From assembly GCA_947095535.1 (NCBI GenBank), contig OX352774.1, positions 244,429,825-244,493,824 of the forward strand: a stretch of DNA of 64,000 nucleotides, read 5' to 3'. The stretch comes from Poecilobothrus nobilitatus. Taxonomy: Eukaryota; Arthropoda; Insecta; Diptera; Dolichopodidae. The stretch's first letter is position 1, and the number at the start of each line of letters is the position of its first letter. Shown here one piece after another: positions 36,456 through 48,166 of this stretch. The notes under the pieces were generated by a model. It was not told the origin of the DNA. It saw nothing but the letters and a program-made list of their open reading frames with translations, and did no database searches. The translations under genes were made by a program, and so were the position numbers.

Positions 36456-37392
36456 AAAAAAAACAATACAACTCTCTGAAAATGTAAAAAATATCCTTAT
36501 TTTATTCGAGCGACATCAAAAATAACCGTAATTATTTGCTTATAACGGTGAAATCTGGTTCTGGTGCGGTGAATTTTTATTTTATAAAGTTCTTTTTTTT
36601 TTTAACAACTTTAAATTATTTTTCAATGTTCAAATTTTTCTTTTCCATTTCAAAATTTCAACTATTTGATTACATCGTTTTAGTTTTTTGCTTGTTTTAT
36701 ACGAGTTTTTGGTTGAAATTTTAGGCATTTTTAGAGAAACAAATGCAATTTATTTTATTTTATACGTTTGGTTTTTAATTTTTTTTTTTATTTCGAATGA
36801 CGGGTACAAATTTTCGAATAAGTTTTGAAATTCTAAATATTTACAAGCAATATATGAAGTAACATTTCACACGACAAAATTATGATTCTTCTTGTTTTTT
36901 TCATCTCTTCTCATCAGGTTATTTTTGTAAAAAGACACTACAAATCTTTTTGAGGACGATAACAAATAAATTACAATGGAAGATAACATAAATTTGTTTC
37001 AATTGTATGATGTGACACCTAATCTTTTCAATTGTGTACGTTCATAAATTTATATTGTGAGCTATATGAATTCAAATTTTATTTTATTTTAAATTTTATA
37101 TAAATAAATTTTAATTTAAATCTAAATTACAGTTGAGATTGCGGTTCAAATAAAAATAAAAGAAAGGAAAGTTATTTTATGCTTTAATCCGGATATCCAA
37201 AATTCGAAAATGAATAATACGAAATGTATGAAATATCAATATAATTTCAAAAACAGCTTTGACCAACAAATTTTACTTGTCAAATTTTCAAAATTCCTTT
37301 CAAAAATGAAATTTTTTTCGCTGTAAAACAGAATAGATTTGACGACAAAATACATTTCGAAAATTAAATTATTTCCGCTGAAAAATTATTAT
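36456..37392. other. non-coding spacer
   Basis: No gene recognised; the frame at 36536-36724 is Phe-rich low complexity. Confidence 0.5.
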
Positions 37393-37443
37393 TACTAAAA
37401 TAGTCTACAAAAAGCTGTAGACTATTTTAGTAGTCTACAAAAA
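37393..37443. repeat. 16-bp perfect hairpin plus third repeat arm
   Basis: TACTAAAATAGTCTAC (37393-37408) is the exact reverse complement of 37417-37432, with an 8-base loop. TAGTCTACAAAAA from the left arm is then repeated directly at 37431-37443. There is no T-run after the stem. Confidence 0.85.
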
Positions 37444-37842
37444 TAATGGTTTTTTCAAATATTGAAAAAGCTGAAGCTGGATGTTTGAGCCAAAACACAG
37501 TCATGACTGTTGAATTTTTATTAAAAAAAAAAAATAATTATAATATGATGAAAATGAAAAGTTCAAACTATTTTCATGTTTTCTGAAGAAAAAATAATAT
37601 GTAAAAAAAAAATTTTTAAAATATGCTTTTATTAAAACCGAATTCGCCCCTTAAAAAGTAGAAAATAAAATTGATTGCAAAACTTGAGTATTTTAGACTG
37701 TTATAATATAAAAGTAAATTGCTGGAATAAGGTTAACGGAAATCTGGGAAATTTGGGGTCCGTGTTTCTTTTTTATTCATGATATCCATATATACATATT
37801 TTATTCAAAAAATATTGATGATAGTTAAAAACAAAAAAGAAA

Positions 37843-37917
37843 GTTGCATATGAATTGGATTCGAACAAAATTACTCGCACTTTCGAAAGCTGTTCACTTT
37901 CCTCTGAACCATACAAC
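37843..37917 (-). mobile_element. tRNA-like SINE head
   Basis: On the minus strand a 75-nt segment starts GTTGTAT and ends ATGCAAC, a 7-bp acceptor-type stem with one G-T pair. TGGTTCAGAGG fits the A box and TGTTCGAATCC fits the B box at normal spacing. A TTCA/TGAA D stem is present. The anticodon stem (around TTTCGAAAG) and the T stem do not pair properly, so this is a tRNA-derived SINE or dead tRNA copy rather than a working gene. Confidence 0.6.
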
Positions 37918-40900
37918 AATTATAAATATTGCGAGCAGAATACAAACATAATAAAAAGCGTGACAGAATGACAAATACATAAATAAACTGACACCGACGA
38001 GTTAAAATAAAAGCATATAAAAAAACGCGATATTATCAGAAATGAACATTCATGGGGTAATCAATAAAAATTTATTCGATTTGAACAACTAAGCGTAAAA
38101 ATTATAGTTTGCAAGAAATTTTCTCACTTGAAATTTAAACGATTTTTGGAAGTATTTTTTTGTATATTTCTGTCCATCGCTGTTGAATAAAAAACGTCTA
38201 AAAAAATTTAATGTTTTTCTAAAAGTATACAGAATATCGAAAAAAAAAAGAAGTAAAGCTCGAGTTATTTTCGAAAAAAAAATTAAAAGAAAATTTAACA
38301 GCAGCTGTCTAATTTTTGCAATTTTTGATGTACAGTAGTATAGATGATGACTTCGTATTCGTCATAATTTTGAAAATCATTTCGGTGTTGTTTTTTCTTC
38401 CTGTGTCAAAAGAAACTGAAATATTGCATTTATAGTGCATTTTTTTTTGTAACTAAGTGAATTCACTTTAAAGAAATTCAGAAGTTTTAATTTAAATTAA
38501 AAAATTTTTGAATAACTCTTTAACACGAAATGTTTTTAAATCATTTAATCATTAGTTCTTTGTCTTTAAAAGTTTTGTAAATACCTATATATAGAATTAG
38601 AAAATTTTTTTTGCTATTAAAAAACAAAACTCTTTGCTTTTTTAAATTTCAAATTAAAGTACTACTTGTTACTAAATTCGACAGAAAAAACAAAAACACT
38701 TTGGACTGTTTAAAATTTAGTGAAAATTCTCTTAGAATTTTTTTCATACTAAAAATTACACAAGAACAAGAAAAAAAAATACATTTTTAAAGGGTATTTC
38801 TTTTGACCCTTAAAAAAAATTGGACTGTTTTTACATTTTCCTTTTTTTTTTTTAAATTGGGTCTATGGTTCTATAAATAAGCTATAAAAATAATTAATGA
38901 AATCGTAAAAAGTAAGAATTTTGGCTTAAAAACTTTGAAATAAAAGGTAAAAAACCAAAAAAAAAAATTTAACAGGTGCTTCATTAAAAAATAAAACCTT
39001 TTGAAAAAAGTTTAACATAAAACTGTAAAAGAGAGAAAAAATCTCTTAAACTAGTTTCAATATAGTGAAAACCTCAAAAAAAACACCACTAATATAAGAA
39101 ATGAGATAACGTAAAAAAAAATAAATAAAAACAAATAAAACGAGTAAAAATGGAACAGTTTTTATCCATTAAATAAAATTATTTAAAATTTGTTTTTTAT
39201 TTGGTGGTATTTTTGAAAAGTTTTTAACAAGAACTTTAACTGCGTTTAAAAATTTTGTAAGGTCTATTTGTTTCGCATATATATATATATAATATATTAT
39301 GTAGATTTATTTAAAGCTCCATTGCCCCATAGTAGTGCATAATTATTTCAATGCTCTTTTTACTGCAAACAGAACAAGATAAGAACAACAAAAAAAAAAA
39401 TTATCTTAAATGGGGAAAGGAAAATTTTAACCAACATAAGAATGTATCGATTGTCTTAAAGACAGGACAATGTCTAAAAAAAAACCCGGTTAATTTTATT
39501 TAAATTCAATTTTGAATCGATCAGTTTTTTATAAAAATGTGAAAATTTGATTCATAAAATTTTTAAATTATAATTTTTTAGAATAATAAAATAATTGCCA
39601 ATTTTTTGTAAATCGCAGATACTATCTGAAGAATCAATTTGGAAAATCCCATGATATAAAGCCTATGTTCTTCTTGTATTTAAAACATATTTTAAAAATG
39701 AGTAAAGAAGATTTGTTCCATTTTAAAAATTATAAAAAATGGAAAATTTAAAGAAAGCGATCAGATGATCCCGAATAAAATAAGATTATGATATTTCTCT
39801 GGAAACAAAAATCATCAGCTACTGTAATTTTAAAAACGGTAAAAAATAATATTGTTTCTCATTTAATTTCTTATTTGTTGTATTAAGATTGTGAAAAAGA
39901 ATCCTTTCCTTTCTTATTTCTTTTCTAAAGATAAGATATGTATATATAAAAATAATGTCCTTAATAACAAAAAAAAAAAACAAAACAAAACAAAAAAAAA
40001 AAACTTATCGAAATGTGTGCTGTTCAGACTTTTTAATTAAGCGTAAAACTTTTCTTTTTACTTTCAAACAACAAAAGAAAAACAAAAAAAAAGGATTACA
40101 TACCTGTTATTTTCAGATTTATTTTTCTTTATTCTTTTTTACTTCTTTTTTTTTTGTTTTGTTATAATTTTGTATTTGTTTTACTTTTTTTCCAAAAAGC
40201 GTTTGAATTTTATATATTTTCTTTTTTGTTTATTATTATAAAAACATGAAACTTGTAAGCAAACCTCGTAAGGCTAAATATACACTTCAATGATTTTGTT
40301 TGGTTTTTTATTCGATTTTGAAAAGTTGTTATATGGAAATTTTTGAGTTTAATAAAAAGAAAACAAAAATGGGTGTTAACATCCAAACAACAACAATAAT
40401 AAAACAAACAAATAAACGAAAAAGCTGAAAAATAAACTGAAGATCTTTTTTTACATTTTTTTTTTATCCTTTATAATTCAATTTCCAAAAAAAAAAAACA
40501 AAAAAAATTTCAAATATATAATTTTACTTTTTTAAGAAAATAAAAAAAAAATAAAAATAAAAAAAACTGTTATACAGTTTTGAGAAACTTTTTTTTACAA
40601 ATCAGAAAAAAAAAAACAACTTAGGCTATGATTTTCAACTAAAATAAAAAAAAGAAAAAAGATAAAAAAAAATTAGATAAGAATATAGAATGATAGCGAT
40701 AAGAATATTAAAGTTAAATTTAAAATAAAAAGAAGAAACAAAAAAGGAAATTCAAAGGATATACAAAGTGAAATAAACTAAACGGAACGGAAATCGTATA
40801 TAAGTTTTTAAATTTGTTTTGTTAAGTTTATAGGCGAATTTTATTTTTTTCTGAATTTTTTTTTTTTTTTCTTTTTTATTGTACGGTAGTTTTGTAGTTA

Positions 40901-41036
40901 CTGAAGTAGTTACTTGTAGTTTAGAAGACGTTATTTATCGTAGTATTTGAATAAATCATAACAAAAAAAAAAAAAAAAAGATAAATTTATTGTTTCGAGT
41001 ATTTGAGAAAAAGTAAAATATGTTTAATGTTTATTA
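37918..41036. other. non-coding homopolymer-rich stretch
   Basis: Long poly(A)/(T) runs and purine-rich tracts (40480-40760) fill this interval. Frames at 39955-40167 and 40210-40407 are translations of these runs. No gene or element end recognised. Confidence 0.55.
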
Positions 41037-41956
41037 TACCCTATACACTTAAAGTATAGGGTATATTAACTTTGGTATGATGTTTGTAATCACGAAAAGA
41101 AAGCGAGTTAGATATGGACATGTATATATATTCTGAATCAGGATCAGTCGATCCTGAGTCGATTTAGCGATGTCCGTCCGTCCGTCCGTACACAAGATAA
41201 CTCAAAAAATAATGATGCTATCTTGATGAAATTTATACTATAGGTTAACAATGACTAAAGTAAGGCGGGGATTGCAAATGGGCGAAATCGGACCATGGGT
41301 TCGGGTACCTCCCATACAACTCCCAAAACCGAATACGCATATCTTCGAAATTAATAAATATAGAAACTTAAAATTTTGTACGAGGGTGTGTTTTCCTGAA
41401 TCCTTGATGTTCCTAAAATTTGAGATGAATTGGAGTGGTTGTTTCGGTACTTCCCACACAACTCCCAAAACCGAACAAACATATATTTGAAATTAATGTA
41501 GATAGAAACTTGAAATTTGGTACTAGGGTGTTGTTTCCTGAATCCCTGATTTGTCCAAAATTTGAGATGAATTGGAGGAGTTGTTCGAGTACCTCCCACA
41601 CAACTCCCAAAACCGAGCAAGCATATCTTCGAAATTAATAAAGATAGAAATTTGATATATGAGTGTTCTACTCTGTTCTGATGATGTCTCTAAAATTTGA
41701 GATGAATTGGGGTGGTGGTCGGCGTGCCTTCACACACTTCCAAAAACCTAACAAGCATATCTTTGAATGTAATAAAGATAGAAATCTGAAATACAAAGGT
41801 TGTATTTGTACAAAGGTAAAAGCATTTATTTTTTTAGCTTAGGTATATTAAATACCTAACTAAAATAACTTATGATTTTTAATTTAATTTGAATTTTTTA
41901 GGTGTAGGGTATAAATATGTCGGTTGCATCGACTTACTGTTACTTTTACTTGTTTT
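41037..41956 (+). mobile_element. DINE-like element with central tandem repeats, family D
   Basis: The 5' end TACCCTATACACTTAAAGTA forms an inverted pair with the following TATAGGGTA. Next come GCGAGTTAGATATG, TCAGGATCAGTCGATCCTGA, GTCGATTTAGCGATGTCC and a (GTCC)n block (41172-41189). This order matches DINE-1 closely. The 3' part has GTGTAGGGTATAAATATGTC, a short GTCG...CGAC hairpin and a TTACTTTTACTTG end. Four ~140-bp repeats occupy the middle. The overlapping frames on both strands between 41238 and 41638 merely reflect the repeat and are not genes. Confidence 0.8.
41301..41815. repeat. 4 x ~140-bp central tandem repeats of family D
   Basis: Units begin TCGGGTACCTCCCATACAAC at 41301, TCGGTACTTCCCACACAACT at 41444, TCGAGTACCTCCCACACAAC at 41585 and TCGGCGTGCCTTCACACACT at 41719 (steps of 143, 141 and 134 bp). 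Each contains CTCCCAAAACCGA and, near its end, AAATTTGAGATGAATTGGRG. The last unit is the most diverged and truncated. Confidence 0.9.
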
Positions 41957-44092
41957 TCATAGTTGCGGCTGTTAATAAGTTTCGTATAGAGCAGAATAAT
42001 TATAATATTTTTTTTGTAGCATGTGACAATTTTTGAAAATCTTGTAAATTATAAATAATACGTCTTTAACTAAAATATATTATAAATAAAATGTTGAGAA
42101 CTGTTAATTATTTTCTAGAAAATATTAATAAATTCCTTAAAGAAATTTTCTCGATTTCCTGATGAAAATCTTTATTAACTTATACTGAATTATATAAAAT
42201 TTAATTAAAATTTACATAAAATGTTTATACTTCCTTAAATTACAACCCTTTAGTTTTGGAAAATAAAACAAAAAGTGGGAATTATTGAATTATTATGAAG
42301 CTATAGTTCGCCTTTTTCTATTCAAGCTAGTTAAACTCTTTATTACTTACCCAAAAGTTGTTATTTTTAGAAAATTTCTGGATATATTATTATCATTTCT
42401 TTATACAGAGAAAAGTCTATTTTATGATATTTTTAACTCCATCAATTACTAAAATAAAATAATATAAGTTCCTTAAGTCTTTAATGTTTGTCTTTGCTCC
42501 TTTGTTCAATTCTTTGTTTGAAAAAAGTATCTACATAATTCAAAGAGATCTTCAACAGATTCCAATATAATAATAGAAGCCTCTACATGGTAGTGTGAGA
42601 TTTTTACTAACTAAACTTACTTCAGTCAGATACAATAAGCATCCTAACTGCAAAGCAATATAATGATTCAGTATAATAGAAAATTAAAGGAAAGAAAAGG
42701 AAAAATAAAAAAATTTAGATTTTAAATTGTTGTAGATGGCTTAAATGATTAAATTTACCAGATATCAATTAAGTTCTTCCTTCAATTTTTCGATTTTCTG
42801 TTAAAGTCTCATCTATTAAAACCAAAAAATATTTGAAAGTAATGTTAAACAACAATTCTGAAGATTTTCATATTGAATAAAAAGTTGAGTGTTTGATACT
42901 AACCTATTTATTGTCGTTTCAATTAAAATCTTTAAAATGAAATCATATACATCATTAGTTGTAACATTTTGCAATAATTCAGCAAGTATAAAATAAATCA
43001 TTGATAAGTAAAAAAAAAAGTGATTTATTTAATTAAAAAAAAATTTTTTTTTTACAAAATGTTTTTCATTCATTTTGAAAATTCAAATGAAAATGAACGA
43101 CTTCATAAATCATGTCTGAATTTAATTCTTTCTTTAGAGATTTAAGAAAAAAAACCTTAGAATATTTTGTTAAACTTTTTTAATGATTTTATTTGGTTTT
43201 TTTTGGTTTTGATATTTTAGTGTAGCCCAAGTGCTGAAATTAAAAAGAAAAATTAAGATTTAAAGTCTGTTAGTGGGTATTTTTGTACTTTAGAATTAAC
43301 ATTCTCGTGTTTTTTTTTTTTATTTTATTGAATGCAAAAGTAAATCTAAGTAAATATTTGTATTATATTATATAAAGTAGTTTTTATTTTTTGCTTTCTT
43401 AAATTTTTATACAAAAAAAAAAAAAAAAAAAATCTATAGGAAATTATCTACAGTAAACGTGCAAAACTTTACAACAACTTTTAGTATAGTTAAAAGTTTT
43501 ATTCAACTTATTTGAGATAAACTTTCCAACAAATTCTTATACTACGAAAAAGGAAAATGATAGTTAAACAGTTAAAAAAAAAAAGAAAATAAAAAAAATA
43601 AAAATGAGTGAATTAAATTTACTTGATGATAGGAAAGCAATTAAAATCAATGAACCGACTGTGGCTTTTAATTAATTTTTGTAAAAAAAAAATAAATTAA
43701 ATAAATTAAGAATTTATTTTTAATTTTGTATTATGTTGAATATCCGATTTTATTTATTTACAGATAAACTGTAATGAATGATTTAATGATCTATTTGTTT
43801 TTTTTCTTTGTGTGGTCCTAAAAGATCGAAAAATTAACTTTTCTTTTTTTTTTTTTAAATTTTTTGTATTTATGGCGGATTACAGAAAATCACAGAAATA
43901 AGAAAAAAATTAATGTTTTCAATAGTTTTATGAGTTTGAATGCTCAGAAAAAAAAAAGGTTTTTACAAACAAAAATGTAGAAATATAGAACAGTTGATAT
44001 TGATGCAACAAATTAAAAATAATTTTACAAAAAAAGGCATTTAAAATAGTGGGGACTATCGACCTCAAATGCCACTAAAAATATAATTGTAA
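41957..44092. other. non-coding stretch
   Basis: Low-complexity DNA; the minus frame at 42816-43001 has no supporting start context, splice site or domain. Nothing else recognised. Confidence 0.5.
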
Positions 44093-44152
44093 TCCTGTTT
44101 TAGAATCCAACTCTAAAATCCCTCTTAATTAGTATTTTACGTATATACATTC
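44093..44152 (+). repeat. single copy of the ~90-bp foldback core module
   Basis: CCTGTTTTAGAATCCAACTC followed by TAAAATCCCTCTTAATTAGT and ACGTATATACAT follows the core repeat unit of FB-1 and FB-2. It ends within a few bases of the Helentron copy that starts at 44154. Confidence 0.55.
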
Positions 44153-44153
44153 A

Positions 44154-44885
44154 AACAAGTAATGGAAAAAACCAGAGGTTTTAAAAAAAGCACATTTTCA
44201 AAATTAAAAAATATTCTATAATAAACCTAGAGTAAAAAGTAGATATATTAAAAAGTAAATTTATAATAATATAAATTACGTATTTTATTAATACAAATTA
44301 TGAATAATAATGAAAAAAATAAGAAAAAATTTTTGTATATTACTTCAAAATAATTTGGACAGGTGTCACAAGTTACAGATGTTTAAAAATAGAGATATTT
44401 TGAATTTTTGACTCCTTACAGCTTCTAAATGGAGGGGCGATCCAAAAATATTCCGGAAGTGACTCATACTTATTTCCAAAGATTTAACTCCTCTCAAAAT
44501 TTAAATCTTCTAAATAAGCTATTTGAAAGATCGAAGGGATCCAAATTTTTGCAAAAATTGAATTTTACATAATGGTACATTAAAATACCGCATGGCAAAT
44601 TCACGTATCTATTTTATATATATTTACAAAGTTTATAAAACCAGCTTGTTATTGTTTGGCCTTTCCAGATTGAGAATATGCCTTATTATAATAATTTAAA
44701 GGTAGGATTTTTTCGAACTTTGTATAGGGCTCTGTAACGCGTGAGACTAGAGAAAAAAGTTATTTCACAAAATTTTTGGCACCATAAAATTTTCACAAAA
44801 TTATTTTTGTAAACACACAGACGCACGGACGGACACACGGAAATAGTGAAACTAATAATCAAATTTTTTGAAAATGTGCTAAAAA
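44154..44885 (-). mobile_element. Helentron-like element, family B
   Basis: The minus strand starts CTTCTTTTTAGCACATTTTC and carries GTGTCCGTCCGTGCGTCTGT. The body (TCACGCGTTACAGAGCCC ...) follows, and it ends AACCTCTGGTT, then CCATTACTTGTT. It is co-linear with 1985-2795 over nearly the whole length. It is non-autonomous. Confidence 0.7.
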
Positions 44886-45048
44886 GAAGAACAAATTGTT
44901 TAAATGAAAGATAATTAAATTTTTGATAAGTTTAAAATAACTAGAAATAAAATGTTCATTCTTTAAAATTCATATTTTAAAATAGTATGATCTTTGTTAC
45001 GGGATTGTTCTTAAAAGATGCATAGTTTAACTAAAGTTTAAGGTTTTT

Positions 45049-46592
45049 ACACCCGTACGATAGGATCGGGTATAATAAAATTACTCCTCCGTTTGTAACA
45101 CCTCGAAATAAGCGAGCTAGATATACCTTCAAAGGTATGGATCGGATCAGAAAAAAATTCTAAGACTTTTGAGCCATGTCCGTCCGTCCGTCCGTCCGTC
45201 AGCACGCTAACTCAAAAACTAAGAAAGCTAGAATCTTGAAATTTACACAAAATATTTTAGGAGTAATTTGTAGGTTCCCTATTTTTTTTGGTTGAGTTTG
45301 GACCAAACCTTAGGATAGCTCTCGAACACCTAACTTTTAGATCCCCACATTTTTTTTGAAATAGAGCTATGAAATTTTAGCTGCTGATAGATCTCACAAA
45401 AATATTAATTTTATTTTTAATAACTTTTTTTTGTAGCCCTACCCGTTACGGAGCTACAGCTCCCCAAAGGTTCAAAAAACCTCTATATTTAAATTGTTAT
45501 AGCACAAGTTACGTAAGGTATATCTTCATTTTGAAAACGCCAAACGATTACTACTTTTATTAGCTTTAAAACTATATATACAATATATATATATTTGTGG
45601 CATACGGTGTCTTAATTTACCGTTATGCGAAACTAAAATTTTGCAAAATCCTTTAACCCGTCTATCTTCTAAACGGTTTAAGTTGGAAACTTGAAATTTT
45701 GACAGAAGTTAGATCTTTGAAAATAAGTATGAGTCATTTCAGAAATTTTTTTTGTATCACCCCCCGTTTAGGAGCTGTAAGGGGTCTAAAACTGAAAATT
45801 TCTTATTTTTAAACACCTGTAACTTGAACACCTGTTAAAATTTTTTTGAAATAATGCACAAAAATTAAAGCTTCAATATTATACTCTTATTTCTGTTAAT
45901 AACTTTTTTTAATAATATAGGGTTACTTTATAATTGACGAAAGTGTTACTTGATTTTTTCAAATTTTCTAACAAATTTCTTCAACAAATTTTTTGCATTT
46001 TGTTTTACTCGATAATTTGAAATTGTTGAGGATATAATGCGTAGTACATAAAAATGTAAATAAATAAACAACATAACGGTTGCTTGAAAAATTTTTATTT
46101 ATATGATATTGTTATACATACATATTTATATAATATCATGTTCGCTAGTGAATGAATGATAAGAGTATATATGTATATTATATAGCGACGTATTTACATA
46201 CATATATGTGTACTTATAAGAAATTATTCTGTCAATGGAATATTTAAATATAATATAATATAATATTTAAAATTATATTTACTGTTTTGTACTTAGTAAA
46301 TTTAATATACATTTACCGCTTAGTATTAAATGGTACTATAGAATATTTGAAAAAGTTTTGGATTGATAATCGTTATGTGGAAGGTTAGAATCTGCTTTTG
46401 AAGAATGTACATATAAACATATAGTTTTAATATATGTACAACCCATAGTACTAGAAATTATAAAATTCACCCAAATTATTTTAAAATACTAAAATATTAA
46501 AAAAATAATATTGTAAGCAGAGTGGCTGTGAACATACTAACGGTTCGTACGGGTATCTAAGAGTTGACAAAGTCAACTGTATTCTTCCTCGT
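45049..46592 (+). mobile_element. DINE-1/Helentron-like element, family A, copy 1
   Basis: The 5' end is TACACCCGTACGATAGGATC; GCGAGCTAGATATACC, GAGCCATGTCC and (GTCC)5 (45178-45200) follow. The 3' end has TTCGTACGGGTA (inverse of the 5' TACCCGTACGA), a perfect AGTTGAC-AAA-GTCAACT hairpin (46562-46578) and CTTCCTCG. The middle third (about 45360-45900) is the same body found in family B elements, so the element is chimeric in content. The 109-bp block at 45760-45868 is absent from copy 2. No protein-coding region. Confidence 0.85.
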
Positions 46593-46696
46593 TTTTTTTT
46601 AAATTATTTAGTGAATTCTTAAAAGTTAACATTTAATAATTTTTAAAACATCAATTCTGAAAACACTAAAACTGACTGACACTGTAAACATTTTTA

Positions 46697-48166
46697 TACC
46701 CGTACGATAGGATCGGGTATAATAAAATTACTCCTCCGTTTGTAACACCTCGAAATAAGCGAGCTAGATATACCTTCAAAGATATGGATCGGATCAGAAA
46801 GAAATTCTAAGACTTTTGAGCCATGTCCGTCCGTCCGTCCGTCCGTCCGTCAGCACGCTAACTCAAAAACTAAGAAAGCTAGAATCTTGAAATTTACACA
46901 AAATATTTTAGGAGTAATTTGTAGGTTCCCTATTTTTTTTGGTTGAGTTTAGACCAAACCTTAGGGTAGCTCTCGAACACCTAACTTTTAGATCCCCACA
47001 TTTTTCTTGAAATAGAGCTATGAAATTTTAACTGCTGATAGATCTCACAAAATTATTAATTTTATTTTTAATAACTTTTTTTTGTAGCCCCGCCCGTTAT
47101 GGAGCTACAGCTTTTTCAAGGTTCAAAAAAGCTCTATATTTAAATTGTTATAGTACAAGTTGTATAAGATATATCTTCATTTTGAAAACGCCAAACGATT
47201 ACTACTTTTATTAGCTTTAAAAGTATATATACAATCAATATATATTTGTGGCATACGGTGTCTTAATTTACCGTTATGTGAAACTCAAATTTTGCAAAAT
47301 CCTTCAACCCTTCTATCTTCTAAACCGTTTAAGTTGGAAACTTGAAATTTTGACAGAAGTTAGATCTTTGAAAATAAGTATGAGTCATTTCAGAAATTTT
47401 TTTTGTATCAAGCTTCAACATTATACTCTTATTTCTGTTAACAACTTTTTTTAATAATATAGGGTTACTTTATAATTGACGAAAGTGTTACTTGATTTTT
47501 TCAAATTTTCTAACAAATTTCTTTAACGATTTTTTTGCATTTTGTTTTACTCGATAATTTGAAATTGTTGAGGATATAATGCGTAGTACAAAAAAATGTA
47601 AATAAATAAACAACATAACGGTTGCTTGAAGAATTTTTATTTATATGATATTAATATATATACATACTTATATAATATCATGTTTATTTACATATCGTAT
47701 ATGTCACTAGTGAATGAATGATAAGAGTATATCTGTATATTATATAGCGCCGTATTTACTTACATATATGTATTTTATTGTACTTATAAGAAATTATTCT
47801 GTCAATGGAATATTTAAATATAATATAATATAATATTTAAAATTATATTTACTATTTTGTACTAAGTAAATTTAATATACATTTACCGCTTAGTATTAAA
47901 TGGTACTATAGAATATTTGAAAAAGTTTTGGATTGATAATCGTTATGTGAAAGGTTAGAATCTGCTTTTGAAGAATGTACATATAAACATATAGTTTGAA
48001 TATATGTACAACCCATAGTTCTAGAAATTATAAAATTCACCCAAATTATTTTAAAATACTAAAATATTAAAAAAATAATATTGTGAGCAGAGTGACAGGC
48101 TGTGAACATACTAACGGTTCGTACGGGTATCTAAGAGTTGACAAAGTCAACTGTATTCTTCCTCGT
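46697..48166 (+). mobile_element. DINE-1/Helentron-like element, family A, copy 2
   Basis: It is nearly identical to copy 1 from TATACCCGTACGATAGGATC through the terminal hairpin (48136-48152) and CTTCCTCG. Differences I can see: (GTCC)6 instead of 5, loss of 109 bp after 47409, extra short insertions near 47683-47710 and 47771, and scattered substitutions. It lies in the same orientation only about 104 bp after copy 1. The frames at 47160-47454 are within the element and are not genes. Confidence 0.85.

Noticed and set aside
37843..37917. Functional tRNA gene with anticodon near TTTCGAAAG
   Set aside because: The anticodon stem does not pair and the T stem has mismatches.
41238..41638. Several overlapping frames on both strands with repeated MGGVRTHGP-like text
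   Set aside because: They arise because the ~140-bp tandem repeat happens to lack stops in several frames. The same peptide repeats at the repeat period, and the array is inside a non-coding DINE-like element.
47160..47454. Two overlapping plus-strand frames (61 and 68 codons)
   Set aside because: They lie inside family A Helentron copy 2, and the equivalent positions in copy 1 do not keep the frames.
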